Positions 36,084 through 47,852 are shown, counted from the stretch's first letter. The stretch is DNA of 64,000 nt from Jiangella muralis (GCF_001270745.1 NZ_KQ434758.1:124001-188000); one strand, 5' to 3'. A program made the numbers and translations. The notes: a model not told the origin generated them from the letters alone.

Positions 36084-37583
36084 TCAGCTCTGCAGCCGCT
36101 CCAGGATGAGCTCGCGGGCGCGCTTGGCGTCGGCCTGGCCCTTGGTGGTCTTCATGATCGCGCCGATCAGCGCGCCCACCGCGCCCAGGTTGCCGCCGCG
36201 GATCTTCTCGGCGACGTCGGGCTGGGCGGCGATGGCGTCGTCGACGGCGGCGCCCAGGGCGGCGTCGTCGTTGACGAGGACCAGGCCGCGGGCGGCCACG
36301 ACCTCGTCGGGCGTGCCCTCGCCGGCCAGCACGCCCTCGACCACCTGGCGGGCCAGCTTGTCGTTCAGCGACCCGGCGGCGATCAGCTCCTCCACCCGGG
36401 CGACGTCGGCGGCCGAGATGCCCGCGTCCTCCAACGCCACGCCGCGCTCGTTGGCGACCCGCGCGACCTCGCCGAGCCACCACTTCTTGGCGCCGCCCGC
36501 GGACGCGCCCGCGTCGACGGTGGCGGCGACCAGGGCCACCGCGCCGGCGTTGACGACGTCGCGCATCTCGAGGTCGGTGAAGCCCCAGTCGGCCTGCAGC
36601 CGGGCCCGGCGCGCGGCCGGCGGCTCCGGCAGGGTGCCGCGCAGCCCATCGACCCACTCGCGCGACGGTGCCATGGGGACGAGGTCGGGCTCGGGGAAGT
36701 ACCGGTAGTCCTCGGCCTCCTCCTTGACGCGGCCGGCGGTGGTCTCGCCGGTGTCCTCGTGCCAGTGCCGGGTCTCCTGGATGATGGTGCCGCCCGACGA
36801 CAGCACCGCGGCCTGACGGCGGATCTCGTGCGTGACCGCGCGCTCGACCGACCGCAGCGAGTTGACGTTCTTGGTCTCGGTGCGGGTGCCGAGCGGGTCG
36901 CCGGGCAGCCGCAGCGACACGTTCGCGTCGCAGCGCAGCTGGCCCAGCTCCATGCGCGCCTCGGAGACACCGAGCGCGCGGATCAGCTCGCGCAGCTCCG
37001 TCACGTAGGCCTTGGCGACGGCCGGCGCGACTTCGCGCGGCACGTAGATCGGCTTGGTGACGATCTCGATCAGCGGGATGCCGGACCGGTTGTAGTCGAG
37101 CAGCGAGTGGCTGGCGCCGTGGATGCGGCCGGTGGCGCCGCCGACGTGCAGCGACTTGCCGGTGTCCTCTTCCATGTGCGCCCGCTCGATCTCGATGCGG
37201 TAGGTCTCGCCGTCGGCCGTGACGTCGAGCCAGCCGTCGAACGCGATGGGCTCGTCGTACTGCGAGGTCTGGAAGTTCTTCGGCATGTCCGGGTAGAAGT
37301 AGTTCTTCCGGGCGAACCGGCACCACTCGGCGATGCTGCAGTTCAGCGCCAGGCCGATGCGGATGGCCGACTCGACGGCGGTGCGGTTGACCACCGGCAG
37401 CGAGCCGGGCAGCCCCAGGCAGACCGGGCAGACCTGCGAGTTGGGCTCGCCGCCGAACTCCGTCGAGCAGCCGCAGAACATCTTCGTGGCGGTGCCGAGC
37501 TCGACGTGCACCTCCATGCCCATGACGGGCTCGTACGTCGCGATGGCCTCGTCGAACGAGGGCAGCGCCGTGGTGACGGTCAT
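36084..37583 (-). CDS. gatB: Aspartyl/glutamyl-tRNA amidotransferase subunit B
   Basis: A 499-aa GatB, the kinase and tRNA-binding subunit of GatCAB, which converts Glu-tRNA(Gln) or Asp-tRNA(Asn) to the amidated form. Signature segments are [19 protein letters not shown] near the start, [37 protein letters not shown], and the C-terminal YqeY-like tail. The CGC and CPVC cysteines of the zinc site are present. The ATG overlaps the stop of the 73-aa ORF by 4 bases. Gene order is gatC, gatA, orf, gatB. Confidence 0.98.
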   Translation of the reverse strand: MTVTTALPSFDEAIATYEPVMGMEVHVELGTATKMFCGCSTEFGGEPNSQVCPVCLGLPGSLPVVNRTAVESAIRIGLALNCSIAEWCRFARKNYFYPDMPKNFQTSQYDEPIAFDGWLDVTADGETYRIEIERAHMEEDTGKSLHVGGATGRIHGASHSLLDYNRSGIPLIEIVTKPIYVPREVAPAVAKAYVTELRELIRALGVSEARMELGQLRCDANVSLRLPGDPLGTRTETKNVNSLRSVERAVTHEIRRQAAVLSSGGTIIQETRHWHEDTGETTAGRVKEEAEDYRYFPEPDLVPMAPSREWVDGLRGTLPEPPAARRARLQADWGFTDLEMRDVVNAGAVALVAATVDAGASAGGAKKWWLGEVARVANERGVALEDAGISAADVARVEELIAAGSLNDKLARQVVEGVLAGEGTPDEVVAARGLVLVNDDAALGAAVDDAIAAQPDVAEKIRGGNLGAVGALIGAIMKTTKGQADAKRARELILERLQS

Positions 37584-37801
37584 TCGTCGTCCTTCAGCTC
37601 GACCAGCGGCTTGTCGTCGTTCTGCGCCTCGCGGATCTCGCGCACGACGATCGCGACGGTGATGGCGACCGACAGGATGCTGAGGACGGCGTCGACCATG
37701 CGCAGCTTGTCGCCCTCGCGACGCGCCTTGGTGAGGCTGCGCGCGGCGCCCACCGCGCCCAGCGCCGAACCGCCGAACTTGGCCAGGTACTTGACGTTCA
37801 C
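37580..37801 (-). CDS. Small membrane-anchored protein between gatA and gatB
   Basis: A 73-aa protein with GTG start. It has a basic N-terminal stretch ([31 protein letters not shown]), one hydrophobic helix ([19 protein letters not shown], about residues 35-53) and an acidic tail (LVELKDDE). Both ends overlap their neighbours by 4 bases (GTGA with gatA, ATGA with gatB), so it is translationally coupled inside the GatCAB operon. A small ORF at this place also occurs in streptomycetes as I recall. No function is known. Confidence 0.85.
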   Translation of the reverse strand: MNVKYLAKFGGSALGAVGAARSLTKARREGDKLRMVDAVLSILSVAITVAIVVREIREAQNDDKPLVELKDDE

Positions 37802-39327
37802 GGTGCGATTCCCTCCAACGCGGGTGCCTGTTCCAGCAACGTTCCCCCCCATTGGGCGGCGTATGCGGCCTCGACCGCCGCGCCGACGAGGTACAGGCGG
37901 TCGTCGGCCATGACCGGCGCCATGACGTGCAGGCCGACCGGCAGGCCGTCCTCGTCGGCCAGCCCGGCCGGGAACGACGCCGACGCGTTGCCGGCGAGGT
38001 TGCTCGGGATGGTGCAGAGGTCGTTCATGTACATGGCCAGCGGGTCGTCGACCTTCTCGCCGATGGGGAACGCGGTGGTCGGCGTCGTGGGCGACACCAG
38101 CACGTCGACCTGAGCGAACGCGGCCTCGAAGTCGCGCGCGATGAGCGTGCGGACCTTCTGCGCCTGGCCGTAGTAGGCGTCGTAGTAGCCCGACGACAGC
38201 GCGTACGTGCCGAGCATGATGCGCCGTTTCGCCTCGGCGCCGAAGCCCTGGCCGCGGGTGAGGCTCATGACCTCCTCGGCGCTGCGGCTGCCGTCGTCGC
38301 CGACGCGCAGGCCGTAGCGCATGGCGTCGAACCGGGCCAGGTTCGACGACACCTCGCTGGGCAGGATGAGGTAGTAGGCGGGCAGGCCGTACTTGAAGTG
38401 CGGGCACGACACCTCGACGACCTCGGCGCCCAGCTTCGACAGCAGCGCGACGGCATCGTTGAACCGCGCCTCGACGCCGGCCTGGTAGCCCTCGCCGCCG
38501 AGCTCCTTGACGACGCCGACGCGCAGGCCGCTGAGGTCGCCCTCGGCGCCGCGCCGGGCCGCCGCGACGACGTCGGGCACCGGCTGGTCGATGCTGGTGG
38601 AGTCGAGCGGGTCGTGACCGGCGATGACGGTGTGCAGCAGCGCGGCGTCGAGCACGGTGCGCGCGCACGGGCCGGCCTGGTCGAGGCTGGACGCGCAGGC
38701 CACCAGGCCGTAGCGGCTGACCCCGCCGTACGTCGGCTTCACACCGACGGTGCCGGTGACGGCGGCCGGCTGGCGGATCGAGCCGCCGGTGTCGGTGCCG
38801 ATGGCCAGCGGCGCCTCGAACGCGGCCAGCGCCGCGGCCGACCCGCCGCCGGAGCCGCCCGGGATGCGGGTGAGGTCCCACGGGTTGCGGGTGACGCCGT
38901 ACGCCGAGTTCTCCGTGGACGAGCCCATGGCGAACTCGTCGAGGTTGGTCTTGCCGAGGATGACGATGCCGGCCTCGCGCAGCCGCCGGGTGATGGTGGC
39001 GTCGTACGGCGGCTGCCAGCCCTCGAGCAGCTTCGAGCCGACGGTCGTCGGCATGTCGGACGTGACGATGACGTCCTTCAGCGCCAGCGGGACGCCGGCC
39101 AGCAGGCCCAGCTCCTCGCCGGCCGCGCGCTTCTCGTCGACGGCGGCGGCCGCGGCCAGCGCGCCGTCGGCGTCGAGGTGCAGGAACGCGTGCACGCCGG
39201 CCTCGGCGGTGCCGTCGACCGCGGCGATGCGGTCGAGGTGCGCCTGCGTGACCTCGACGGCGCTGACCTCGCCATCGCGGACGGCCGCGGCCAGCTCGGA
39301 AGCTCTCGCGCGGGTCAGACTGTTCAT
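37798..39327 (-). CDS. gatA: Aspartyl/glutamyl-tRNA amidotransferase subunit A
   Basis: A 509-aa amidase-signature enzyme that hydrolyses glutamine and passes ammonia to GatB. The Ser-cisSer-Lys triad is K84 (LALKDVI), S159 ([12 protein letters not shown]) and S183 (DTGGSIRQP), an offset of five from the S. aureus numbering (K79, S154, S178). The ATG follows the gatC stop by five bases. Length and motifs are normal. Confidence 0.98.
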   Translation of the reverse strand: MNSLTRARASELAAAVRDGEVSAVEVTQAHLDRIAAVDGTAEAGVHAFLHLDADGALAAAAAVDEKRAAGEELGLLAGVPLALKDVIVTSDMPTTVGSKLLEGWQPPYDATITRRLREAGIVILGKTNLDEFAMGSSTENSAYGVTRNPWDLTRIPGGSGGGSAAALAAFEAPLAIGTDTGGSIRQPAAVTGTVGVKPTYGGVSRYGLVACASSLDQAGPCARTVLDAALLHTVIAGHDPLDSTSIDQPVPDVVAAARRGAEGDLSGLRVGVVKELGGEGYQAGVEARFNDAVALLSKLGAEVVEVSCPHFKYGLPAYYLILPSEVSSNLARFDAMRYGLRVGDDGSRSAEEVMSLTRGQGFGAEAKRRIMLGTYALSSGYYDAYYGQAQKVRTLIARDFEAAFAQVDVLVSPTTPTTAFPIGEKVDDPLAMYMNDLCTIPSNLAGNASASFPAGLADEDGLPVGLHVMAPVMADDRLYLVGAAVEAAYAAQWGGTLLEQAPALEGIAP

Positions 39328-39332
39328 GCCGG

Positions 39333-39632
39333 TCACCCCTCCTCCCCAAGGATCTGCGGCACCCGGAACCGGCCGTCCTCGGCGGCGGGCGCGGCGGCCA
39401 GGACGGCCTCGGCGGGCAGGCACGGGCGCGGCTCGTCGGCGCGGAACACGTTGGTCAGCGGCAGCGCGTGCGACGTCGGCGGGATGTCGTCGGCCGCGAC
39501 CTCGGTGACCTGCGCGACCGCACCGAGGATCTGGTCGAGCTGGCCGGCCAGATGGTCCAGCTCGTCGGGGGCGAGGTCGAGGCGAGCGAGGTGCGCGAGG
39601 TGCGCGACCTCCTCGCGGCTGATCGAGGGCAT
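39333..39632 (-). CDS. gatC: Aspartyl/glutamyl-tRNA amidotransferase subunit C
   Basis: A 99-aa GatC, the short subunit that wraps GatA and GatB. It shows [33 protein letters not shown] and the C-terminal [32 protein letters not shown], the family hallmarks. ATG 39632 has GGAG six bases upstream; an earlier ATG at 39644 has no good site. It is the first gene of the operon. Confidence 0.96.
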   Translation of the reverse strand: MPSISREEVAHLAHLARLDLAPDELDHLAGQLDQILGAVAQVTEVAADDIPPTSHALPLTNVFRADEPRPCLPAEAVLAAAPAAEDGRFRVPQILGEEG

Positions 39633-39816
39633 GGCGGACTCCATGGTCGGGAACGGGTCCGATCCTATGGCTCCAGGTCGGGCCCGCGCTTGCCAGGTTC
39701 GAGGTTGCACCGCGGACGTCGGTGAATACGTGCTGAAGCAATTCTGAAGCACCCCACGACCCACGATCGTGACCGTCGCCTCGACACCGGGGTGAGCATC
39801 GATCACGGGAGAGCCC

Positions 39817-40224
39817 ATGTCCATCAAGGACGTCATCCGGAAGCGCGCGCTGTCCGGCCTCGCGGCCGTCGTTCTCGCCACCGCGGCGCTGGCCGCGGCC
39901 CCGGCGGCGACCGCCACGGCCGCCCAGACCACACAGACCGCGGAGACGAAGGCCGGTTGCTACAAGAAGCAGAACTACACCGGCGGCCGCTGGCTCAGCG
40001 TGAACTTCTGCGCGGGCAAGGTGCACGGTAGCTCCGGCTTCGTCGAGCGGGAGATCTGGCTGGACCGCGCCCGCAGCTCGCGGCCGTCGACGTGGACGCC
40101 CCGGCTGGGCCTGCGCCGCTACAGCTACTACACCTCCGACGTCTCGAACTCGGCCGGCTCGTACTGGCGCACCTGCATCCTCGACAACAGCAGCCGCATC
40201 TACTGCACCGCCTGGCACCGCTGA
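39817..40224 (+). CDS. Small secreted protein, Cys-containing
   Basis: A 135-aa protein with a signal peptide ([35 protein letters not shown], cleaved near residue 36). The mature part of about 100 residues has four cysteines (one each in AGCYKK, NFCAGK, RTCILD and IYCTAW), so two disulphides are likely. It also has many Ser, Tyr, Trp and Arg residues ([18 protein letters not shown]). No family was recognised. GGGAG lies about 6 bases before the ATG. It converges on kdpE with a 5-bp gap. Confidence 0.75.
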   Translation: MSIKDVIRKRALSGLAAVVLATAALAAAPAATATAAQTTQTAETKAGCYKKQNYTGGRWLSVNFCAGKVHGSSGFVEREIWLDRARSSRPSTWTPRLGLRRYSYYTSDVSNSAGSYWRTCILDNSSRIYCTAWHR

Positions 40225-40229
40225 CGGCG

Positions 40230-40913
40230 TCACGGCTCGAACCGGTAGCCCATGCTCGGCTCGGTGATGAGATGCACCGGGTGTGACGGGTCGGGCTCCA
40301 GCTTGCGCCGCAGCTGCGCGGTGTAGACGCGCAGGTAGCCGGTCTCCTTCGAGTACGCCGGACCCCAGACCTCCCGCAGCAGCTGCTGCCGCGACACCAG
40401 CGTGCCGGCGTTGCGCACCAGCACCTCCAGCAGGTGCCACTCGGTGGGGGTCAGGCGGACGTCGGCCCCGGCCCGGGAGACCTTCTTCCGGGCCAGGTCG
40501 ATGGAGAGCTCGCCGGCGGTGACGACGGAGTCACCGCCGGCCACGGGCAGCGAGCGGCGCCAGGCGGCGCGCAGCCGGGCCAGCAGCTCCTCCATGTCGA
40601 ACGGCTTGGTGACGTAGTCGTCGGCGCCGGCGTCGAGGGCGCGCACCTTGTCCGCGGAGTCCTGCCGCGCGGACAGCACGATGATCGGCACGCTGGTCCA
40701 GCCGCGCAGCCCGGCGATCACCTCGATGCCGCTCAGGTCCGGCAGCCCGAGGTCGAGCACGACGACGTCGGGGTGACGGCGGGCGGCGGCCTCCAGCGCG
40801 CCCCGTCCGTCGGCGGCGGTGACGACGTCCCAGCCGCGGGCCCGGAGGTTGATCGCCAGCGCCCGGGTCAGCGCCGGGACGTCGTCGACGACGAGGACGC
40901 GCGGGCCGGTCAC
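40230..40913 (-). CDS. kdpE: KdpE response regulator
   Basis: A 227-aa OmpR-type regulator. The receiver has D54 (VVVLDLGLP) as phosphoacceptor and the T/K residues VLSARQD and DYVTKPFD. The C-terminal winged helix reads [31 protein letters not shown] and [17 protein letters not shown], which matches KdpE closely. The GTG start overlaps kdpD by 4 bases. It should activate kdpFABC under potassium limitation; the phased direct repeats at 48067-48119 are candidate sites. Confidence 0.95.
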   Translation of the reverse strand: MTGPRVLVVDDVPALTRALAINLRARGWDVVTAADGRGALEAAARRHPDVVVLDLGLPDLSGIEVIAGLRGWTSVPIIVLSARQDSADKVRALDAGADDYVTKPFDMEELLARLRAAWRRSLPVAGGDSVVTAGELSIDLARKKVSRAGADVRLTPTEWHLLEVLVRNAGTLVSRQQLLREVWGPAYSKETGYLRVYTAQLRRKLEPDPSHPVHLITEPSMGYRFEP

Positions 40914-43408
40914 GGCTGCTCCAGCGGCAGCCGCAGCACCATCGTCAGCCCGCCGCCGGGGGTGTCGTCGGCCGTCAGGGTGCCGCCGAGCGCCTCGACG
41001 AAGCCGCGCGCGACCGCCAGCCCCAGCCCGACCGACCCGCCGGTCCCGGCCGGGCTGTCGCCGAGCCGCTGGAACGGCCGGAACATCGCCGCCTTGTCCG
41101 CCTCACCGATGCCCGGGCCGCGGTCGGCGACGCGGATCTCCACCTCCGACCGGATGACCGCTGCCGACACCGTCACCGGGACCCCGTCGGGCGAGTAGCG
41201 CACCGCGTTCTCGACGACGTTGGCCAGCGCCCGCTCCAGCAGCCCGGCGTCGGTCGTCAGCAGCGGCAGCGACTCCGGCACGTCCAGCACCACCGTCTCC
41301 ACCGGCACTCCACCGACCGCCCGCGGCACCACCTCGTCCAACGCGGCCGGCCGCGCGACCGGGCGGACGGTGTCGGTCTCCAGCCGCGAGAGGTCCAGCA
41401 GGTTGTCGATCAGCCGCTCCAGCGAATCCGTCGCCGTGCCGACCGTGGCCAGCAGCTCGGCCTGGTCGCCGGGGTCGAACACGACGTCGTCCTGGCGCAG
41501 GCTGGAGACGCCGGCCTTGATCGCCGCCAGCGGGGTGCGCAGGTCGTGCGAGACGGCGGCCAGCAGCGCCGTGCGGATCGCGTCGCCCTCCTCCAGCCGG
41601 CGCGCCTCCTCGGCCCGCTCGCGCAACCGCTCGCGGTCCAGCACGACGGTGGCCTGCGCCGCGAACGCCTCCAGCATGCGGCGGTCACCGGCCTCGAGCA
41701 CGGGCCCGCGCAACGCGAGCGCCAGCGTGTCCGAGATCATCACCTCCGACGAGCCCTCCTCCGGCGACGCGCACGGCCGCCCGCCCGCGCACTCGATCGT
41801 CGTCCACCGCTCGTGCGAGTCGTGCCGCTCCAGCAGCGTCACCGACTCCATCCCGAACCGTTCGCGCAGCCGCTCCAGGATCGCCAGGACGGTGTTCTCG
41901 CCGCGCAGCACCGACCCGGCCAGCGCGCTCAGCGTCTCCGCCTCCGAACTGGACCGGGCGGCCTGGATCGTCCGCCGGGCCGCGAGGTCGACGACGGACG
42001 CCACCCCGACCGCGACCAGCAGGAACACCAGCAGCGCGAACGCGTTCTGCGGGTCGGCGATGGTCCACCGGTAGTACGGCGGGGTGAGGAACCAGTTGAG
42101 CAGCAGGCTGCCGACCACGGCCACCGTCACCGCCGGCCACAGCCCGCCGATCAGCGCGACGCCGACCGTCAGCGACAGGAACATCATGATGTCGATCGGC
42201 AGCTCGTGGATCTCGCGCAGCACCACCAGCACCGCGGTCAGCGCGACCGGCCCGACCAGCGCCGCCACCCAGGCCAGCACCCGCCGGTTCCGGCTGAGCA
42301 CCTCGGCCCGCTGCGGCAGCGTGCCCTGCCCGGCCCGCTCGTGCGTGACGACGTGCACGTCGATCGGCCCGGACTCGCGGACGACGCGGGCGCCGACGCC
42401 CTCGCGCATGGACAGCAGCCAGCGCGGCCGCCGGCTCACGCCGACGACGATCAGGGCGGCGTTGACGCCGCGGGCGAAGTCGAGGATCGCCTCGGCGACG
42501 TCCTCGCCGACGACCTGGTGGAACGTCCCGCCGAGCGTCTCGGCGAGCGCGCGCTGCTTCTCCAGCGCCCCCGGCGGCGCGCCGCTGAGGCCGTCGCTGC
42601 GGGACACGTGGACGGCGACCAGCTCGCCGCCGGCGCCGCGGTTGACGATGCGGGCGGCTCGGCGCAGCAGCGTCTCGCCCTCGGGCCCGCCGGTCAGCGC
42701 GACGACGACGCGCTCGCGGGTGTGCCACGGCGCCTCGATGCCCTCGTCGACGCGGTACTTCTCCAGCGCGTCGTCGACCCGGTCGGCCAGCCAGAGCAGC
42801 GCCAGCTCGCGCAGCGCCGTCAGGTTGCCGACCCGGAAGTAGTTCGCCAGCGCCGCGTCGACCTTCTCCGCCGCGTACACGTTGCCGTGCGCGAGCCGCC
42901 GGCGCAGCGCCTCCGGCGACATGTCGACCAGCTCGATCTGGTCGGCCCGGCGCACCACCTCGTCCGGGATCGTCTCGCGCTGCGGCACGCCGGTGATCGA
43001 CGCGACGACGTCGTTCAGCGACTCCAGGTGCTGGATGTTGACCGTCGTGATGACGTCGATGCCGGCGGCCAGCAGGTCGTCGACGTCCTGCCAGCGCTTC
43101 GCGTTCGCCGAGCCGGGCACGTTGGTGTGCGCCAGCTCGTCGACGAGGGCGACCTCGGGGCGGCGGTGCAGGATCGCCCCGAGGTCCATCTCCTCGAACT
43201 CGGTGCCGCGGTAGGTCACCGTCCGCCGCGGGATCGCCTCGATGCCGTCGAGCAGCTCGGCCGTGTGCGGCCGGCCGTGCGTCTCGACCAGCCCGGCGAC
43301 GACGTCGGTGCCGCGCGAGCGGCGCCGGTGCCCCTCCGAGAGCATGTCGAACGTCTTCCCGACGCCGGGGGCGGCGCCGAGGTAGACCCGCAACCGTCCA
43401 CGCGTCAT
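40910..43408 (-). CDS. kdpD: KdpD sensor histidine kinase
   Basis: An 832-aa sensor. The N-terminal KdpD domain has Walker A GAAPGVGKTFDML and PRRTVTYRGTEFEEMD, then a Usp-like domain (about 245-360), four membrane helices (about 385-490), a GAF-like region, HisKA with H621 (AVSHDLRTPLAAI) and HATPase_c with N-box NVVENAVRYS and G-box GGSVGLGLAVARGF. It senses potassium status and phosphorylates KdpE. The ATG overlaps kdpC by 4 bases. Confidence 0.97.
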   Translation of the reverse strand: MTRGRLRVYLGAAPGVGKTFDMLSEGHRRRSRGTDVVAGLVETHGRPHTAELLDGIEAIPRRTVTYRGTEFEEMDLGAILHRRPEVALVDELAHTNVPGSANAKRWQDVDDLLAAGIDVITTVNIQHLESLNDVVASITGVPQRETIPDEVVRRADQIELVDMSPEALRRRLAHGNVYAAEKVDAALANYFRVGNLTALRELALLWLADRVDDALEKYRVDEGIEAPWHTRERVVVALTGGPEGETLLRRAARIVNRGAGGELVAVHVSRSDGLSGAPPGALEKQRALAETLGGTFHQVVGEDVAEAILDFARGVNAALIVVGVSRRPRWLLSMREGVGARVVRESGPIDVHVVTHERAGQGTLPQRAEVLSRNRRVLAWVAALVGPVALTAVLVVLREIHELPIDIMMFLSLTVGVALIGGLWPAVTVAVVGSLLLNWFLTPPYYRWTIADPQNAFALLVFLLVAVGVASVVDLAARRTIQAARSSSEAETLSALAGSVLRGENTVLAILERLRERFGMESVTLLERHDSHERWTTIECAGGRPCASPEEGSSEVMISDTLALALRGPVLEAGDRRMLEAFAAQATVVLDRERLRERAEEARRLEEGDAIRTALLAAVSHDLRTPLAAIKAGVSSLRQDDVVFDPGDQAELLATVGTATDSLERLIDNLLDLSRLETDTVRPVARPAALDEVVPRAVGGVPVETVVLDVPESLPLLTTDAGLLERALANVVENAVRYSPDGVPVTVSAAVIRSEVEIRVADRGPGIGEADKAAMFRPFQRLGDSPAGTGGSVGLGLAVARGFVEALGGTLTADDTPGGGLTMVLRLPLEQP

Positions 43409-43995
43409 GAGCCGCCGCGTTCCTCCAGCGCGAGGTTCAGCTCGAGCACGTTGACCCGCTCGCCGCCGAGGAAGCCGAGCACCCGGCCCTGGGTGTGCTC
43501 GTCGACCAGCGCCCGGACGTCGGCCGGGTCCAGGCCGCGAGCCCGCGCCACCCGGTCCACCTGGATGCCGGCGTAGGCCGGCGAGATGTGCGGGTCCAGC
43601 CCGCTGCCCGACGCGGTGACGGCGTCCGGCGGCACGTCCGCGGGGTCGACGCCGTTCGCCTCGGCGACGGCGGCCCGCCGCTCCTCGACGGTGGCCAGCA
43701 GCTCGGCGCTCTCCGGGCCGAGGTTGGAGCCGCCGCTGGCGAGCGTGTCGTACCCGTCGCCGGCCGCCGACGGGCGCGGGTGGAACCACTGCTCGCCGTC
43801 GAACGGCTGCCCGATCAACGACGACCCGACGACCTCACCGTCGTGCGTCACCAGCGAGCCGTCGGCCTGGTCGCCGAAGGCCAGCTGTGAGACGCCGGTG
43901 ACGGCCAGCGGGTACGCGATGCCGAGGATCACGGTGAACAGCAGCAGGACACGCAGCCCCGCCCAGCTCTGCCGGACCAGTCCACTCAGATTCAC
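43405..43995 (-). CDS. kdpC: K+-transporting ATPase subunit C
   Basis: A 196-aa KdpC with one N-terminal helix (LRVLLLFTVILGIAYPLAVTGVSQLAFGDQADGS) and a periplasmic domain containing FHPRPSAAGDGYDTLASGGSNLGP and DAVTASGSGLDPHISPAYA, the signature segments. It stabilises the KdpA-KdpB complex. The GTG start lies seven bases after the kdpB stop. Confidence 0.97.
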   Translation of the reverse strand: MNLSGLVRQSWAGLRVLLLFTVILGIAYPLAVTGVSQLAFGDQADGSLVTHDGEVVGSSLIGQPFDGEQWFHPRPSAAGDGYDTLASGGSNLGPESAELLATVEERRAAVAEANGVDPADVPPDAVTASGSGLDPHISPAYAGIQVDRVARARGLDPADVRALVDEHTQGRVLGFLGGERVNVLELNLALEERGGS

Positions 43996-44002
43996 AGCCC
44001 AC

Positions 44003-46105
44003 TCACCCGATTCCAGGGATCGCCGACACCAGCAGGTCGACGAGTTTGATGCCGATGAACGGGACGACGATGCCGCCCAGCCCGTACACCAGCGCGTTGC
44101 GTTGCAGCATCGCCGCCGCGGACAGCGGCCGGTACCGGACGCCGCGCAGCGCCAGCGGGATCAGCGCGACGATGATCAGCGCGTTGAAGATGACCGCCGA
44201 CAGGATCGCCGACTGCGGCGTCGCCAGCCGCATGATGTTCAGCGCGTCCAGCTGCGGGTACACCACCGCGAACATCGCCGGGATGATCGCGAAGTACTTC
44301 GCGATGTCGTTGGCGATGGAGAACGTCGTCAGCGCGCCGCGCGTGATGAGCAGCTGCTTGCCGATCTCGACGATCTCGATCAGCTTCGTCGGGTCGGAGT
44401 CGAGGTCGACCATGTTGCCGGCCTCTTTGGCCGCCGACGTGCCGGTGTTCATCGCGACGCCGACGTCGGCCTGGGCCAGCGCGGGCGCGTCGTTGGTGCC
44501 GTCGCCGGTCATCGCGACCAGTCGGCCGCCGCCCTGCTCGCGCCGGATCAGCGCCATCTTGTCCTCGGGCTTGGCCTCGGCGAGGAAGTCGTCGACGCCG
44601 GCCTGGTCCGCGATGGCCTTGGCCGTGACCGGGTTGTCGCCGGTGACCATGACGGTGCGGATGCCCATCGCGCGCAGCTCGTCGAACCGCTCGCGCATGC
44701 CGTGCTTGACGACGTCGGCGAGGTGGATGACGCCGAGGATGTGCGCCTGGTCGTCGCGCAGCTCCGCCACGACCAGCGGGGTGCCGCCGGCCGCCGCGAC
44801 GCCGTCGACCACGGTGTCGACGCCGAGGTCCGGCTTGCCGCCGTGGTCGCGGACCCAGGCCAGGACGGCGCCCGCGGCGCCCTTGCGGACCTGGTGGCCG
44901 TCGGCGAGGTCGACGCCGGACATCCGGGTCTGCGCGGTGAACTCGACGAACGTCGCGCCCGGCAGCTCGCCGGTGTGCCGCTCGCGCAGCCCGTAGCGCT
45001 GCTTGGCCAGGACGACGACGGAGCGGCCCTCCGGCGTCTGGTCGGCCAGGCTGGCCAGCTGCGCGGCGTCGGCCAGCGCGGCCTCGTCGACGCCGCCGAC
45101 CGGCAGCAGCTCGACCGCCTGCCGGTTGCCGAACGTGATCGTGCCGGTCTTGTCCAGCAGCAGCACGTTGACGTCGCCCGCGGCCTCGACCGCCCGGCCG
45201 GACATCGCCAGCACGTTGCGCTGCACCAGCCGGTCCATGCCGGCGATGCCGATGGCCGACAGCAGCGCGCCGATGGTCGTCGGGATCAGGCAGACCAGCA
45301 GCGCCACCAGCACGATCATCGACTGCAGCCCGCCGGAGTAGCCGGCGAACGGCTGCAGCGTCACGACCGCCAGCAGGAAGATGATGGTCAGGCTGGCCAG
45401 CAGCACGTTCAGCGCGATCTCGTTCGGCGTCTTCTGCCGCGACGCGCCCTCGACCATCGCGATCATCCGGTCGACGAAGCTCTCGCCCGGCTTCGCGGTG
45501 ATCTCGACGACGATGCGGTCGGACAGCACCTTGGTGCCGCCGGTGACGGCGCTGCGGTCGCCGCCGGACTCGCGGATGACCGGGGCCGACTCGCCGGTGA
45601 TGGCCGACTCGTCGACGCTGGCCACGCCCTCGACGACGTCACCGTCGCCGGGGATCACCTCGCCCGCCTCCACCACGACGAGGTCGCCGAGCGTCAGGCT
45701 GGAGCTGCTGACCACCTGCTCGACGCCGTCGACGAGGCGCCGCGCCGGGGTCTCCTGCTTGGTGGCCCGCAGCGTCGCCGCCTGGGCCCGTCCGCGCCCC
45801 TCGGCGACGGCCTCGGCCAGATTGGCGAAGAGCACGGTGATCCACAGCCAGACGGCGATCCACCACGAGAACGTGCTCGGGTCGGTGATCGCCAGCACGG
45901 TGGTGAACACCGCGCCGATCTCGACCACGAACATGACCGGCGACTTGAGCATCCGCCGCGGGTCGAGCTTGCGGACCGCGTCGGGCAGCGAGGCCACCAG
46001 CTGGCGAGGGTCGAAGAGACCGGCGCCGACCCGCGGCGCGCTCCCGGCCGGTGGGGCCTGGACGGTCGTCACTGTGTGCGTCCTTTCGGATCCGGGGTCG
46101 CTCAT
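44003..46105 (-). CDS. kdpB: K+-transporting P-type ATPase subunit B
   Basis: A 700-aa P-type ATPase. The phosphorylation site is D318 in [10 protein letters not shown]. Other motifs are ITGESAPV (actuator TGES), [19 protein letters not shown] (hinge) and a C-terminal membrane bundle. It hydrolyses ATP to drive potassium import through KdpA. The first 40 residues are a variable tail. The ATG overlaps kdpA by 4 bases. Confidence 0.98.
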   Translation of the reverse strand: MSDPGSERTHTVTTVQAPPAGSAPRVGAGLFDPRQLVASLPDAVRKLDPRRMLKSPVMFVVEIGAVFTTVLAITDPSTFSWWIAVWLWITVLFANLAEAVAEGRGRAQAATLRATKQETPARRLVDGVEQVVSSSSLTLGDLVVVEAGEVIPGDGDVVEGVASVDESAITGESAPVIRESGGDRSAVTGGTKVLSDRIVVEITAKPGESFVDRMIAMVEGASRQKTPNEIALNVLLASLTIIFLLAVVTLQPFAGYSGGLQSMIVLVALLVCLIPTTIGALLSAIGIAGMDRLVQRNVLAMSGRAVEAAGDVNVLLLDKTGTITFGNRQAVELLPVGGVDEAALADAAQLASLADQTPEGRSVVVLAKQRYGLRERHTGELPGATFVEFTAQTRMSGVDLADGHQVRKGAAGAVLAWVRDHGGKPDLGVDTVVDGVAAAGGTPLVVAELRDDQAHILGVIHLADVVKHGMRERFDELRAMGIRTVMVTGDNPVTAKAIADQAGVDDFLAEAKPEDKMALIRREQGGGRLVAMTGDGTNDAPALAQADVGVAMNTGTSAAKEAGNMVDLDSDPTKLIEIVEIGKQLLITRGALTTFSIANDIAKYFAIIPAMFAVVYPQLDALNIMRLATPQSAILSAVIFNALIIVALIPLALRGVRYRPLSAAAMLQRNALVYGLGGIVVPFIGIKLVDLLVSAIPGIG

Positions 46106-47763
46106 GCGAGCGCCACGGCGATCGGTCCCAGCGCCAGTGCCGGGAAGAAGGTCAGGCCGGCCACGATGATCACCGTCACCGAGTGCAGGCCCACGAAGAG
46201 CGGACGGTGCGTCGGCAGCGTCCCGGCGGTCACCGGGGTGGGCCGCTGCCGGGCCAGGGCGCCGGCCAGCGCGAGCACCAGCACCATCGTCGTGAACCGG
46301 CCGATCAGCATGGCCAGCCCGAGCGCGGTGTTGTAGTACTCGGTGTTCGCGGAGAGCCCGGCGAACGCGCTGCCGTTGTTGTTCGCGCCGGAGGCGAACG
46401 CGTACAGGATCTCGGACAACCCCTGCGGCCCCTCGTTGAGCAGCGACGCCCGGGTGGTGTCGAACGACGATGCAATGGCCGCACCGATGAGCAGCGCGAA
46501 CGGCATCGCCAGGATGTACAGGGCGACCAGCGAGATCTCGTACCGGCCGATCTTCTTGCCCAGGTACTCCGGCGTCCGCCCGACCATCAGGCCGGCCAGG
46601 AAGACGGCGAGGATGGCCAGGACGACCATGCCGTACAGGCCACTGCCCACCCCGCCGGGCGAGACCTCGCCCAGCATCATGTTGAGCATGACCATGCCGC
46701 CGCCGGCGCCGGTGTAGCTGGCGTGCATCGAGTTGACCGCGCCGGTGGACGTCCCCGTCGTCGAGTTCGCGAACAGCGCCGACGCCCAGACGTCGAACCG
46801 GACCTCCTTGCCCTCCAGCGACGCGCCGGCCGCCTGCGGGACCGTCCCCGAGTGGTTCACCTCGGCGGCGGTGACGGCGACCAGCGCGGCGCCCCAGAGC
46901 ACCGCCATCGCGGCCAGCACCGCGTAGCCCTGCCGCTTGTCCTTCACCAGGACGCCGTACGTGCGGCACAGCGCCACCGGGATCACCAGCAGCAGGAAGA
47001 TCTCCAGCAGGTTGGTGAGCGCGTTCGCGTTCTCGAACGGGTGCGCCGAGTTCGCGTTGAAGAAGCCGCCGCCGTTGGTGCCGAGCAGCTTGATGGCCTC
47101 CTGCGAGGCCACCGGCCCGCCGATCAGGGACTGGACGGCGCCGCCCAGCGTGGTGACGTCGTGCGGCTCGGACAGGTTCTGCACGACACCGCCGGCCACC
47201 AGCACCAGCGCGAACAGGAACGCGATCGGCAGCAGGACGCGGACGACGGCACGGGTGAGGTCGACCCAGAAGTTGCCGAGCCGGTCGGTGCGGCGCCGGG
47301 TCAGCCCGCGGATCAGCGCGATCGCGACCGCGAGGCCCACCGCCGCGGACAGGAAGTTCTGCACCGTCAGGCCGGCCATCTGGGCGGTGTAGCCGAGTGT
47401 GGACTCGCCCGCGTACGACTGCCAGTTGGTGTTCGCGACGAACGACGTCGCGGTGTTGAAGGCGAGGTCCGGGGCCATGCCGTCGAAGCCGAGCGACAGC
47501 GGCAGCAGGTCCTGCAGCCGCAGGATCGCGTACAGCAGCAGCACCGACACCGCGGAGAAGCCCAGCACCGAGAGCAGGTACGTGCTCCAGCGCTGGTCCG
47601 CCTCCGGGTCCACCCGCACGATCCGGTAGAAGGCGCGCTCGACGGCGAGGTGCCGCGTCGAGGTGAACACCCGCGCGATGTGGTCGCCCAGCGGCCGGAA
47701 CGCCACGGCCAGCAGGACGAGAAGCAGGACGATCTGCAGCAGGCCCGCCGCGGTGGCACTCAT
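46102..47763 (-). CDS. kdpA: K+-transporting ATPase subunit A
   Basis: A 553-aa ten-helix channel-like subunit that binds and translocates potassium. Selectivity-filter motifs are visible: [37 protein letters not shown] and [11 protein letters not shown]. The ATG shares one base with the kdpF stop (TGATG). Length is normal for the family. Confidence 0.98.
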   Translation of the reverse strand: MSATAAGLLQIVLLLVLLAVAFRPLGDHIARVFTSTRHLAVERAFYRIVRVDPEADQRWSTYLLSVLGFSAVSVLLLYAILRLQDLLPLSLGFDGMAPDLAFNTATSFVANTNWQSYAGESTLGYTAQMAGLTVQNFLSAAVGLAVAIALIRGLTRRRTDRLGNFWVDLTRAVVRVLLPIAFLFALVLVAGGVVQNLSEPHDVTTLGGAVQSLIGGPVASQEAIKLLGTNGGGFFNANSAHPFENANALTNLLEIFLLLVIPVALCRTYGVLVKDKRQGYAVLAAMAVLWGAALVAVTAAEVNHSGTVPQAAGASLEGKEVRFDVWASALFANSTTGTSTGAVNSMHASYTGAGGGMVMLNMMLGEVSPGGVGSGLYGMVVLAILAVFLAGLMVGRTPEYLGKKIGRYEISLVALYILAMPFALLIGAAIASSFDTTRASLLNEGPQGLSEILYAFASGANNNGSAFAGLSANTEYYNTALGLAMLIGRFTTMVLVLALAGALARQRPTPVTAGTLPTHRPLFVGLHSVTVIIVAGLTFFPALALGPIAVALA

Positions 47764-47852
47764 CAGAACCGCTCCGGGAAGAGCAGGGCCGCGAGCAGGT
47801 AGCCGACCAGCAGCACGGCGACGATCAGGCCGGCGACGTTCTCGGCGGTCAC
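47763..47852 (-). CDS. kdpF: KdpF small accessory subunit
   Basis: A 29-aa single-helix peptide (GTG start, [18 protein letters not shown] then [10 protein letters not shown]), matching KdpF, which stabilises the Kdp complex in the membrane. It shares one base with kdpA, and its GTG overlaps the stop of the 44-aa ORF by 4 bases. At 30 codons it is too short for most gene finders. Confidence 0.93.
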   Translation of the reverse strand: MTAENVAGLIVAVLLVGYLLAALLFPERF

